Assembly: GCF_902459745.1 (NCBI RefSeq) | Contig: NZ_CABPSJ010000001.1 | Span: 1-64,000, forward strand | DNA length: 64,000 bases | Direction of reading: 5' to 3' | From: Pandoraea communis | Lineage (GTDB): Bacteria > Pseudomonadota > Gammaproteobacteria > Burkholderiales > Burkholderiaceae | Shown here: positions 1 through 8,256 of the stretch, piece by piece | Position numbering within the stretch: the stretch's first letter is position 1 | How the letters are laid out: each line of letters opens with the position of its first letter | The notes under the pieces: model-generated | What the model was told of the DNA's origin: nothing | Database searches by the model: none | Seen by the model: the letters and a program-made list of their open reading frames with translations, nothing else | Position numbers and translations under genes: made by a program

Positions 1-554
1 CCCGAGAGAATCTGCGGCAGACTTGCGGGCAGAATGACCTCGCGCATCACCTGCGCGTTACTCGCGCCGAGGTTCTTCGCGGCGCGAATGAGCAACGGGT
101 CGACATTGCGTGTGGCTTCGATCACATAGACCAGCGCCGGAGCGAACGTGCCCATGAACACGATGCTGTACTTCTGCGTCTCAGAGATACCGAACCACAG
201 CAGCGAGAGCGGAATCCAGCTCATCGACGGCAGCGGGCGCAGGAACGACAGGATCGGATCGAAGGCCGCGCGGGCGTAGCTCGACGTGCCGAGCACGATG
301 CCCAGGGGAATGGCCACGACCGTTGCAGCGATGAAGCCGGTCATCACGCGGCGCGTAGAGGCGAGCACATTGGCGAGCAGCGAGCCGTCGGCCAGCATCG
401 AGACGATGCGTTCCCCGACAGCCGACGGCGGCGGCAAGAACAGGGGATCGACGATCCCCGAGCGGCAGGCCATCTCCCACGCGAGCAGGAACACGACCAC
501 GGACGCAAATCCCACGCCGAGCAACGTGGCGCGGGACGGTTGACGATGATTCAC
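1..554 (-). CDS. ABC transporter permease, SsuC/TauC type (partial)
   Basis: Inner-membrane permease subunit of a nitrate/sulfonate/taurine-type importer; the 3' part lies outside the window. The 184 visible residues begin with a hydrophobic segment (about residues 11-29), followed by the LPPPSAV turn typical of SsuC/TauC proteins. The cytoplasmic EAA loop that contacts the ATPase is visible near residues 158-180 (RAAKNLGAS...ILPASLP). I chose a GTG start at 554 because AAGGAG lies 8 nt upstream. It lies 58 bp downstream of the substrate-binding protein gene on the same strand. The ATPase gene is probably just outside the window. The substrate cannot be read from sequence. Confidence 0.9.
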   Translation of the reverse strand, partial: MNHRQPSRATLLGVGFASVVVFLLAWEMACRSGIVDPLFLPPPSAVGERIVSMLADGSLLANVLASTRRVMTGFIAATVVAIPLGIVLGTSSYARAAFDPILSFLRPLPSMSWIPLSLLWFGISETQKYSIVFMGTFAPALVYVIEATRNVDPLLIRAAKNLGASNAQVMREVILPASLPQILS

Positions 555-576
555 TATCAGACTCCTTTTGCGAACA

Positions 577-601
577 CCGGTACCCGTCGGGTGGGTACCG
601 G
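577..601 (-). promoter_or_regulatory. Intercistronic hairpin between binding protein and permease
   Basis: A perfect 9-bp inverted repeat, CCGGTACCC at 577-585 and GGGTACCGG at 593-601, encloses a 7-nt loop. It lies between the stop of the binding-protein gene and the ribosome site of the permease gene. No U-run follows on the minus strand. It is better read as an mRNA-stabilising or attenuating structure giving more binding protein than permease than as a full terminator. That role is inference. Confidence 0.45.
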
Positions 602-612
602 CGCGCGACAGC

Positions 613-1626
613 TTACAGATACGACGTATTGACCCACTGACGCACGGCGGGCGCTTTATCGATCTGCTTGTACGTCACGAGCATTTCGGCAAGACGTTGC
701 AGGCCGTCGACATAGTTACCCGGCGACTTGAGCAATTGAGTTTGCTGCTCGAGTGAGTACCACTCGGCGTCCTTGATGGCTTCAATCTGATCAAGCGCCG
801 ACATACCGGTCAGGGCGATCAGCGAGCGCGCTGCCTCCTCGGGCTTCGTTCGCAACATCTGACTGGCTTCGAAGTACGCGCTCAGATACTTGCGCACGGT
901 GTCGACGTTCTTCTCGGCCCACGCGTTGCGCACGATCAGCACGTCGGGGCCCGGCGTTACGCCGTACTTCTTATGGAGCGAAAACTGTGTGTCGTCGGCG
1001 AACACCTTCATGCCAGACATGGCGCGGATGCGATTGAACTGCGGCGCCCAGACTGCGGCGGCGTCGATCTGGCCCGACTGAATCGCGCCAGGCAGCTCGG
1101 GCGCAGGGACATTCAGGAGGGTCACATCGTTCGACAGACCGGCGCTACCCAGCAGATCCAGCACCAGCAGGTGCGAGCTGGAGGCAAACGTCACCCCCAC
1201 CTTCTTGCCCTTGAGATCCTGTATCGAACGCACGCTGTCGCGCACAAGTAGCCCTTCGACACGTGAGAAGCTATCCGGGATCGCCACGATGGAGAAGTGT
1301 TTGGAGCCGCGCGCCATCAGCGCGAGTGCCGACACGATGCCGGTGCAGGCGATGTCGATGCCACCTGAGAGCACGGCGCTCATGCGGGCAGATGACGTGC
1401 CGAACGATTGCCATTGCTGATTGATGCCGGCGGCCGCGAATGCACCGGTCTTCATGGCGAGATAGGCCGGATAGTGACCGAGCCACGCCGAGCCACCGTA
1501 CTGAACCGTGATGGCGTCTGCGGCGCGGGCCGTGCCGGTCAGTGACAGACCGCCGACGGCGCTAACGGCGGACAGGGCTGACATGGTGGCGCTGGTGCGA
1601 AGGAACTGACGTCGTGAAAAGTTCAT
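613..1626 (-). CDS. ABC transporter substrate-binding protein, NMT1/SsuA family
   Basis: Periplasmic binding protein of the importer whose permease follows. The 337 residues start with a twin-arginine-like signal (SRRQFLRT at residues 4-11, then a hydrophobic stretch ending ...GTARA), so Tat export is likely. After it comes a family-typical YGGSAWLGHYPAYLAMKTG region and the helix of the ligand cleft (GTSSARMSAVLSGGIDIA). Length is normal for SsuA/TauA/NMT1 proteins. It is the first gene of a minus-strand operon with the permease; a 480-bp spacer separates it from a divergent oxidoreductase. The ligand (sulfonate, pyrimidine, aromatic acid) is not predictable here. Confidence 0.9.
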   Translation of the reverse strand: MNFSRRQFLRTSATMSALSAVSAVGGLSLTGTARAADAITVQYGGSAWLGHYPAYLAMKTGAFAAAGINQQWQSFGTSSARMSAVLSGGIDIACTGIVSALALMARGSKHFSIVAIPDSFSRVEGLLVRDSVRSIQDLKGKKVGVTFASSSHLLVLDLLGSAGLSNDVTLLNVPAPELPGAIQSGQIDAAAVWAPQFNRIRAMSGMKVFADDTQFSLHKKYGVTPGPDVLIVRNAWAEKNVDTVRKYLSAYFEASQMLRTKPEEAARSLIALTGMSALDQIEAIKDAEWYSLEQQTQLLKSPGNYVDGLQRLAEMLVTYKQIDKAPAVRQWVNTSYL

Positions 1627-2106
1627 GCATTTCTCCTGGGAGGCTTCGTGAAACTCGCGTCGAACGTAGGGTGCGCCTCAGATTGGGGCTGCCCGCCTTG
1701 GCACGCCTCGTGCCGGAGGTGGTGCACCCCGGCAACGGCAGGCAGCCCAATTGTTGCGCCACAATGAATTTGCACTCGAATTTCCGGCGATTGTAGGGAT
1801 GCGAGGAGAGGAAAAAAATAAGTGAAGTAAAACTAATACGGCTTATTAGGGGCTGTCGCCATGCTCCCCCCGGCATCCTTCCGTTCAGGGAATGGGTGGT
1901 TGGGGTGATTGGGGGGGTTGGCCCCGGCGAGCATTTGCCCGATGACCCGACGTAGTCGTTCAGAAACTGAAATCTTCAGTATTAGATCGTCTTATCCGGA
2001 TTCATGTTTGGTCCCTCGAGTGGCATCTTTGTCATTTCTTATTCCCATGGACATCTTCTGTCGATGGGACAAGCTCGATCGACAGATCAATGAGTTGAGG
2101 AATCCG
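1627..2106. promoter_or_regulatory. Divergent intergenic region with G-run cluster
   Basis: This 480-bp spacer separates the minus-strand ABC importer from the plus-strand FAD oxidoreductase, so it should hold both promoters. Around 1809-1852 it is AT-rich (aaaaaaataag...actaatacgg), a plausible promoter zone. At 1888-1917 the plus strand has four G-runs, three to seven G long, separated by 3-5 nt. In-frame codons upstream of 2107 extend the oxidoreductase reading frame to 1909 but show no family homology, so I treat them as leader. Confidence 0.4.
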
Positions 2107-3444
2107 ATGGGACCTGAAGTACAAAACGTTGCGCTGGACCCTGTCTTGCCGGAAAAGGTGGACGTCGTCGTCGTCGGTGGAGGAATTGTCGGCCTCTGTA
2201 CCGCGCTGCATCTGTCCGAAAAGGGGTTGAGTGTTGCTGTCTGCGAGAAGGGACGTATTGCCGGAGAGCAGTCGAGTCGAAATTGGGGATGGGTTCGCGT
2301 CATGCGCCGCGACCTCCGCGAACTCCGCCTGAGCATCGAAAGCTCGAAAATGTGGAGACAGTTCGACCAGATGTTAGGTGGGAACACCGGCTATCAGCAA
2401 TGTGGGTTGCTGTATATGACGTCGGATGAAAAGACGCTGGACACCTATGTGAGCTGGCTCAGACGCGCGAAAGATCTGGTGGGCGACGCACTTCACACGG
2501 AGTTGGTCGGCACCGAACAGATCGCCCGGCTGTTGCCACAGTCGGCAGTGCGATTCAAGGGCGGTTTGTATACGCCGACTGACGGCCGTGCCGAACCTCA
2601 GCAAGCGGCGCCCGCCGTTGCCGCTGCCCTACGTGCGCGAGGGGTCAGCGTGGTGGCGCCTTGCGCAGTTCGGGGCGTTGAGACGAGCGCTGGAGCGGTG
2701 AGCGGCGTTGTGACGGAATGGGGTGAAATCAAGTGTAAAGGCGTCGTGATTGCAGGCGGCGCCTGGTCGCGGCTGTTATGCCGCAGCCTGGGCGTTGAGC
2801 TTCCTCAGCTTCTGGCCAAAGGCTCGGTTCTACGGACCACCGCCGTCAAGGACGGTCCGGCAATAGGGGCGAGCAACAAGCACTTCGCGTTCCGGAAAAG
2901 AGCCGACGGCGGGTACACGATCGCGAGCGGTTTCCGGACGTATGCCGACCTTACCCCGGACGCATTTCGCTTGTTCTTCAAGTACATAGAAGCATTGAAA
3001 AGTCAGGGCTCGGCCTTGCGCCTGAGTGTGGGTTCGCGATTCTTCTCGGAACTCATGCGCCCCAGCCACTGGCCGTTGGACAAGAAATCGCCCTTCGAAG
3101 ATGTGCGCGAGCTGGATCCGTCTCCGGTCTTGCAAAGTACGGAATACGCGCTGCGCGGATTTCTCGAGGCATTTCCGCAGCTTCGCGGCATCCAGGTTGC
3201 GCAACGCTGGGCCGGGTACATGGACGTTACCCCCGATGCCATTCCGGTCATATCCGGCGTCGCCTCGCATCCCGGCTTGTACGTGTCGACCGGTTATTCG
3301 GGGCACGGGTTCGGGATCGCGCCGGCAGCCGGCCGATTGATGGCTGACATCGTCTGCAACGACGACCCAATCGTCGACGCCAGAGACTTTCGTCTGGAGA
3401 GATTCAGTGACGGGTCTCCCACTATCGTGGACGCGGGATTCTAA
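2107..3444 (+). CDS. FAD-dependent oxidoreductase, DAO (D-amino acid/amine oxidase) family
   Basis: Flavoenzyme predicted to oxidise a secondary amine or amino acid. The 445-residue product has an N-terminal Rossmann dinucleotide motif (VVVVGGGIVGLCTALHL, about residues 17-33). Near the C-terminus is the family-typical block VTPDAIPVISGV followed by GLYVSTGYSGHGFGIAPAAG, which closes over the flavin. I placed the start at 2107 because a GAGG/AGGAAT stretch precedes it and the product then has normal length; an earlier ATG at 2047 adds 20 non-homologous residues. A cupin gene follows 62 bp downstream and probably shares the transcript. Substrate unknown. Confidence 0.88.
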   Translation: MGPEVQNVALDPVLPEKVDVVVVGGGIVGLCTALHLSEKGLSVAVCEKGRIAGEQSSRNWGWVRVMRRDLRELRLSIESSKMWRQFDQMLGGNTGYQQCGLLYMTSDEKTLDTYVSWLRRAKDLVGDALHTELVGTEQIARLLPQSAVRFKGGLYTPTDGRAEPQQAAPAVAAALRARGVSVVAPCAVRGVETSAGAVSGVVTEWGEIKCKGVVIAGGAWSRLLCRSLGVELPQLLAKGSVLRTTAVKDGPAIGASNKHFAFRKRADGGYTIASGFRTYADLTPDAFRLFFKYIEALKSQGSALRLSVGSRFFSELMRPSHWPLDKKSPFEDVRELDPSPVLQSTEYALRGFLEAFPQLRGIQVAQRWAGYMDVTPDAIPVISGVASHPGLYVSTGYSGHGFGIAPAAGRLMADIVCNDDPIVDARDFRLERFSDGSPTIVDAGF

Positions 3445-3506
3445 CGGCGGGCCGTCATCGACGGGTACCGCAATTCGACAGCATTCTTTTTGACCAGGAA
3501 TTCACT

Positions 3507-3866
3507 ATGAAGAAAAATCAATTTCTCCATGCCCTTCGCTTTGCGAACGGTACCGCGGCGTTCGGCGAAGACTGGGGAGGCGCCCCCGTCCTTGGTGATC
3601 CCAAAGCATTCGTTGTCAACCGATACGAGTCTCAGGACAAACAGTACCAAGTCGGTACCTGGGAGTCGTCAGTGGGCACATGGGCGCTCGACTACAGCGA
3701 TTGGGAATATTGCTTTGTCCTTGAAGGACGTTTTTATATCCAGCCCGAGGGCGGCGAGCGCGTGGAGTTTAGCGCGGGAGACACCTTCGTGCTCGAGCCC
3801 GGATTTAAAGGGACGCTAGAAGTCGTGGAGCGTACACGGAAGTGGTACGTGTTCCACAACCGTTAA
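3507..3866 (+). CDS. Cupin-fold protein (DUF861/cupin_3)
   Basis: A 119-residue single-domain cupin. The conserved stretch runs from GTWALDYSDWEYCFVLEG (about residues 55-72) to the second cupin motif AGDTFVLEPGFKGTLEV (about 91-107), ending in KWYVF as in EutQ/ureidoglycine-aminohydrolase-like cupins of the DUF861 group. These proteins often sit beside amine oxidases and may handle an unstable imine or ureido product; that link is inference from its position behind the FAD oxidoreductase. AGGA 7 nt before the ATG supports the start. Confidence 0.85.
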   Translation: MKKNQFLHALRFANGTAAFGEDWGGAPVLGDPKAFVVNRYESQDKQYQVGTWESSVGTWALDYSDWEYCFVLEGRFYIQPEGGERVEFSAGDTFVLEPGFKGTLEVVERTRKWYVFHNR

Positions 3867-3897
3867 TCCGGAACCCCTTGCGACGCGCCCACCAAGG

Positions 3898-4851
3898 TTA
3901 ATTGAATAGTTCGAGCGGCAGAGCCGGCATCGCTTTGCGAAGCGTCGGCTCGACTTCATTGCGCAGTGTCCGGATGGCACAGTCGGCGAGTAATTTTGCG
4001 ATGTCGTCCCATTCCCCGTTGCGCCTCAGCAGGAAAAAATGGCGCTTTGCCAGAGGACTTTCGGGTAATGGCGCCAGCGCAACGTTGGGCAGGTGGTGGC
4101 GCGCCTGAAGCAAACAGAGTGGCGTTGTCAACGCGCAGCCGCGGCCGGAGGCAACCAGACTAAGCAATGGGTCCGTCGCGTCGAACTCATACATGGGGGG
4201 GGCGTCAATTCCGATATGGCGGATGAATCGTTCCGCTTGCTGCGCAGTCATTTGACGCCGGGAGTAACGAATCAAAGGAATGCTGCGCGCAACTTCGACA
4301 AATGGCGCACCCGCATGTGACAGCGGAACGACGGCGATGAATCTCTCGGAGAAAAGCAGTTGCTGAGTGACACGTTCGGGGTCGACTGTCGACTCGGTAC
4401 AAATGGCGAGATCCAGCTCGCGATTTACCAACTGCTCACTGACCATCGGCGTCAGGCCGGACCACATTCGAAGATTCTCTGCCGTACCCACCAGTTGTTC
4501 TACCAGGGCCGGCCCGATCGTTGCGGCGAACGAGTCGACACAGCCTATGCGCAACAGCGACAAGCTCGTTTTGGTGGCCGCGCGAACACTGAGGGCAACG
4601 TCCCGGGCATGAGCGAGCAATGGACGCGCCCTGTCGAGCAGAACGCGGCCAGCGGCGTTAGGTCTCAACGGCCGCATCTGCCGGTCGAATAAAACATCGC
4701 CGTGCTCGCGCTCAAGTACCTTGATACATTGACTAATCGCACTCTGCGATATGCCGAGTACACGAGCGGCTTCAGTCATCGAGGCGGTTTCGCAGACGGT
4801 GACAAACACCTGCAATGCGCGAAGGTCGATCGGCGGTGCGATGGAATTCAT
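3898..4851 (-). CDS. LysR-family transcriptional regulator
   Basis: A 317-residue LysR protein. The winged-helix DNA-binding region occupies residues 8-67 (LRALQVFVTVCETASMTEAARVLG, then ISQSAISQCIKVLE) and the periplasmic-binding-like effector domain fills the rest. I use the ATG at 4851 because the domain begins 8 residues later. The reading frame stays open further upstream without homology. It converges with the FAD oxidoreductase/cupin pair, which is its nearest plausible target. It resembles the LysR at 24072-25079 in several stretches (ATDPLLSLVA, TTPLCL), suggesting that the two are paralogues with related effectors. Confidence 0.9.
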   Translation of the reverse strand: MNSIAPPIDLRALQVFVTVCETASMTEAARVLGISQSAISQCIKVLEREHGDVLFDRQMRPLRPNAAGRVLLDRARPLLAHARDVALSVRAATKTSLSLLRIGCVDSFAATIGPALVEQLVGTAENLRMWSGLTPMVSEQLVNRELDLAICTESTVDPERVTQQLLFSERFIAVVPLSHAGAPFVEVARSIPLIRYSRRQMTAQQAERFIRHIGIDAPPMYEFDATDPLLSLVASGRGCALTTPLCLLQARHHLPNVALAPLPESPLAKRHFFLLRRNGEWDDIAKLLADCAIRTLRNEVEPTLRKAMPALPLELFN

Positions 4852-5155
4852 GAAGGCGCATCTCCAATCAAACAAAAAACGCCATGTAGGGGAAGCACAA
4901 AGCTCATTGCGGCCTAAGCGCGCAGCAAGAATCTTCAGCGTACTTGCTGCGGCATTATAGCGTTGGCGGGAAACGATCCTTGATCGTTGCGACGTCGCCC
5001 TGATTCCAATGGCACCTGGCCTTGGCATCCGGGGGCCGCGGCGTTGAAAACCCGGCTTCGCGCCGGCTAACCGGGCTTGCCTGCCAAGATGGCGACGATC
5101 GATCGGAAGGGTCAGCGACAATACCGGCCGTTTCAGGCATCGTCAAACACCGGGT
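4852..5155. other. Intergenic region between two LysR genes
   Basis: About 300 bp between the start of one LysR gene and the stop of another, both on the minus strand. It should carry the promoter of the 3898-4851 gene. Apart from a candidate terminator hairpin at 5047-5066, I see no gene or repeat. Two open stretches cross it but have no recognisable protein features. Confidence 0.4.
5047..5066 (-). terminator. Candidate intrinsic terminator
   Basis: On the minus strand a CCGGC-GCGAA-GCCGG hairpin is followed by GTTTTC. It lies about 90 bp downstream of the LysR gene that ends at 5156, so it would stop that transcript before the next LysR promoter. The stem is short (5 bp, G+C only) and the U-run has four residues, so strength is uncertain. 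Confidence 0.4.
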
Positions 5156-6079
5156 TTACGTGTCCAGATGTTTGCGCATCAGGTCTTCGAACCAATCCAG
5201 AAAGACGGTCAATCGCCGCGAACGCTGGCGGCGGTGCGGGTACAGCAGCGAGATGGGCATCGGCGCTGCACGGTACGCCGGCATCACCTCGACCAGTTCG
5301 CCGGCATCGAGCAGGTACTGCACGTCGAAGCGGGGGATCTGGATGAGTCCCAGGCCGGCGCGGCAACACGCGATATATCCCTCGGCGTTGTTCGTCACGA
5401 CCTGGCTGGGCACATCGAGCAAGCGCTCGACACCATCGACGCCCAATGACGCCCAAGGCAACGCTTGCCCCGTCGTGGGCGAAGCGTAACCCACCATCCA
5501 ATGCCCCGACAGCAGATCGTCCGGTCGCTCAGGTGTCCCCTGTTCCTTGAGATAGTCGGGACTCGCGCAGTTGATCAATGTGATCGCCCCCAGCGAGCGC
5601 ACGACCAGACTGCTGTCCTGCAACGTGCCGACACGTACCGCGCAATCCACGCCCTCCTGTACGAGATCGACCGTGCGGTCGCTTGATCGCAATATCAGGC
5701 GTAGCCGTGGATGGCGGCGTAGCAGCGCCGGCAGCGCCGGTACGATCAGCCGGCGTGCGATGCGGCTGGGTACATCGATCTGAAGCTGGCCGGACACTTG
5801 ACGCTGACTGGCATGGAACAGCAGGTCGATCTCTTCCACGTCCGCCAGCAGCGCACGTACGCGATCGAGCAGCAGCGCCCCGTCGCCGGTCAGTCGCACC
5901 TGACGCGTGGTTCGGTGCAGCAAACGCGTGCCGACCTGAGCCTCCAACTGCTGAATGGCCGCTGACACGGACGCGCGAGGCACGTCCAGCGCGTGTGCGG
6001 CCTTGATGAAGCTTCCCATCTCCGCGACCTGCGCGAAGATTCGGTACTGGTCGAATCTGTCCATGGGCGTCTTTTGCAC
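5156..6079 (-). CDS. LysR-family transcriptional regulator
   Basis: A 307-residue LysR of the common single-gene repressor/activator type. The HTH region begins at MDRFDQYRIFAQVAEMGSF and continues through VPRASVSAAIQQLEAQVG. The effector domain contains the GGTL-like segment VGTLQDSSLVVRSLG and ends LTVFLDWFEDLM. An internal ATG at 6064 fits the family start better than 6079; either is possible. It lies 87 bp downstream of an SDR gene on the same strand, so it may be cotranscribed with it and regulate it. No palindromic operator was obvious. Confidence 0.9.
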   Translation of the reverse strand: MQKTPMDRFDQYRIFAQVAEMGSFIKAAHALDVPRASVSAAIQQLEAQVGTRLLHRTTRQVRLTGDGALLLDRVRALLADVEEIDLLFHASQRQVSGQLQIDVPSRIARRLIVPALPALLRRHPRLRLILRSSDRTVDLVQEGVDCAVRVGTLQDSSLVVRSLGAITLINCASPDYLKEQGTPERPDDLLSGHWMVGYASPTTGQALPWASLGVDGVERLLDVPSQVVTNNAEGYIACCRAGLGLIQIPRFDVQYLLDAGELVEVMPAYRAAPMPISLLYPHRRQRSRRLTVFLDWFEDLMRKHLDT

Positions 6080-6166
6080 CGCGCCTGTCGGGCGACCGGC
6101 ACTCTCCTTCGGCTTGATCCAGAGAAGCCGTCATTGTCGCCCATGACGAAGAGCCGCCAATACGTT

Positions 6167-6940
6167 TTACTTGGTCGTGTATCCGCCGTTGATCAAGATG
6201 GTCTGGCCAGTAATCCACCAGCCGTCGCTGACAAGATGACGAATAAACGGCACGACGTCCTCGATGTCGGTAAGACCTGTTTTGCTGAACGGCGACAACG
6301 CAGCCGCCGTCTTGTGATACGCCACCGCATCGGCCCCTTCTGCGGGGTAGAAGAACGGCGTATCCATGGGCCCCGGCCCGACCGCCGTGACTGAAATGCC
6401 ACGTGCGCCGAACTCCTTGGCTGCCGCGCGGGTGAAGTGCTCCACCGGCGCCTTGGTGCCGGCGTACGACGCGTAGAACGGCGTGAACGCGCCCAGCAGC
6501 GACGTCACCAGGGTGAGCACCTTGCCGTTATCGTTGACGTGCCTGCCGGCCTCGCGCAGAAAGAAAAAGGCGGTCTTCGAATTGACTGCGCTCATTTCGT
6601 CATATTCAGCTTCGCTGATCTCGACGAAAGGCTTTTTCAGTACTTTGCCCACGGTGTTGATCGCGATATCCGGGCGCCCGATGGCGTCGATCGTATCGGC
6701 GAAGAGCTTTTCGACGGCCCCTGCGGTACTCAGATCAGCTTGAAAGGCCACCGCTTTGGCCCCCAAAGCTTCGATGGCGGCCACGGTGGCATCGGCGTGC
6801 GCCTTACTCGGGGCACTGTTGTAATGGATGGCAATGGCCTTGGCACCCTGCTGCGCCAAATCGCGAGCGATCAACCCGCCCAGGTTTTTGGCGCCGCCCG
6901 CGATCAGAACGGTCTTGCCCTTGATGGAATGGTCTGCCAC
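6167..6940 (-). CDS. Short-chain dehydrogenase/reductase (SDR)
   Basis: NAD(P)-dependent oxidoreductase of the classical SDR fold, 257 residues. The cofactor motif GGAKNLGGLIAR lies near the N-terminus, the structural IAINTVGK (NNAG-like) in the middle, and the catalytic S...Y-x3-K as TSLL...YAGTK. The C-terminal WWITGQTILINGGYT is the usual family ending. A GTG start at 6940 is preferred because AGGGAGA precedes it; a start at 6988 adds 16 unrelated residues. The substrate is not determinable. The LysR gene immediately downstream is the likely regulator. Confidence 0.88.
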   Translation of the reverse strand: MADHSIKGKTVLIAGGAKNLGGLIARDLAQQGAKAIAIHYNSAPSKAHADATVAAIEALGAKAVAFQADLSTAGAVEKLFADTIDAIGRPDIAINTVGKVLKKPFVEISEAEYDEMSAVNSKTAFFFLREAGRHVNDNGKVLTLVTSLLGAFTPFYASYAGTKAPVEHFTRAAAKEFGARGISVTAVGPGPMDTPFFYPAEGADAVAYHKTAAALSPFSKTGLTDIEDVVPFIRHLVSDGWWITGQTILINGGYTTK

Positions 6941-7210
6941 GGAAATCTCCCTGCCTGAACGATGGAGCTTCCAATGTAGACGCGCCACGCTGTCGCATAA
7001 ATACCCGGAATCTGGATAGAGAATCCAGGAAATCGTGCTAATCGATTCCCCCGCCCTGCCTTAGCCGTGCGATGACTCCCTCGGACTGCGCTGCGACGCT
7101 GAACATCGCGCGAAGGCTCTCGACGTGCAGGACATCAAGACCAAGATTGCGACAACGGTCGTTGGCTGAACGGTATGCGCATCTGGCGCGCTAGCCGGCC
7201 TCGTGCTGAC

Positions 7211-8170
7211 TCATTCACGCGGCGCAATGGCCGTGGGCACATCGGAGGTAATGCCGCAGCCAGCCGGCCCGGCCAACCCCAAGCTACGAAGTTCGTCTTG
7301 AATATGATCGATCAGCACCATCAGCAGCCGGCGCTGCCGCTGTGAACGAGCAAATTGGGCTCGAAACCAGAACTCGGGTAACGCGAAGTTCTCCAGTACT
7401 TGAACGAGCGTCCCGCTGTCGATCGCCTCCTGAGCGACATAGTTCGGCAGGATACCGATGCCCAGGCCGTCGACCACCGCCTGGTACATCACCTTGATGT
7501 CGTTGGTCTGAAACGTACTGTTGACGTGCACGTCCACTTGCCCGCGAATGCCCTTGAGCGTCCACGTGACGCCGGGACTCAGATATGAGTATTGCAGGCA
7601 GCGATGATTCGCGAGGTCCTCGGCCTGTAACGGTGTGCCCTTCTGCGCCAGGTATGAGGGCGATGCGAAGAGCATTCGCTGAATCGGGAAAAGGGCGATT
7701 TCCTCGATTTGATCATAGGATGGCGGCAACCCGGTGATGACGAGATCGAACCCCTCGGTGACCGGATTGACTGGCCGGTCGATCAGCAGCAACTCCAGAA
7801 TCACTTTGGGATGCTGGACCAGGAAGCGGTTGATGATCTTCGAAAAGTGCAGGTAGGTCAGTGCCGAAGGCGCCTTCACACGCAGCCGGCCGGACAACTC
7901 GGCAACGTCGTTAGAGATGTCTCCCATCATGCGATCGTGAGCCTGGACGAGGTCGCGCGCGTGGGATAGCACGGCCTTGCCGGTCGCTGTCAACTCGACT
8001 CGCCGCGTGGTGCGCACGAACAGTTGCCGGCCGATCTGCGCCTCGAGTTGACTCACGCGCTTGGTGATCACCGACGGCACCACCTGAAGGTGCTTTGCCG
8101 CCGCCGAGAAGCCTCCCGTCTCGGCCACTACCAGGAACGCACGAGCCTGGTCGATCGCATCCATTGTCAT
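7211..8170 (-). CDS. LysR-family transcriptional regulator
   Basis: A LysR protein of about 319 residues. The DNA-binding domain runs from MDAIDQARAFLVVAETGGF through VPSVITKRVSQLEAQIG, and the effector domain from about residue 90. The start is either 8170 or 8164 (two close ATG codons); a further in-frame ATG at 8200 adds ten unrelated residues. It lies downstream of, and on the same strand as, the MFS/porin/AroE-like/FAD unit, separated by about 90 bp, and is its most likely regulator. Confidence 0.88.
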   Translation of the reverse strand: MTMDAIDQARAFLVVAETGGFSAAAKHLQVVPSVITKRVSQLEAQIGRQLFVRTTRRVELTATGKAVLSHARDLVQAHDRMMGDISNDVAELSGRLRVKAPSALTYLHFSKIINRFLVQHPKVILELLLIDRPVNPVTEGFDLVITGLPPSYDQIEEIALFPIQRMLFASPSYLAQKGTPLQAEDLANHRCLQYSYLSPGVTWTLKGIRGQVDVHVNSTFQTNDIKVMYQAVVDGLGIGILPNYVAQEAIDSGTLVQVLENFALPEFWFRAQFARSQRQRRLLMVLIDHIQDELRSLGLAGPAGCGITSDVPTAIAPRE

Positions 8171-8256
8171 CCTCGCAGACCCGGCCGTCAGGTCGGGCAT
8201 TATCCGGTCGCCGAATCGAGCGACCGAAGGGCCGCTAGCCGCCTAGCGGCCAGACG

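Noticed and set aside
1909-2106. A 66-residue N-terminal extension of the FAD oxidoreductase.
   Set aside because: It has no homology, no ribosome site at its start and would push the Rossmann motif far from the N-terminus.
4852-5121. A 90-residue N-terminal extension of the LysR at 3898.
   Set aside because: LysR proteins start within about ten residues of the HTH; the extension is unlike any known domain.
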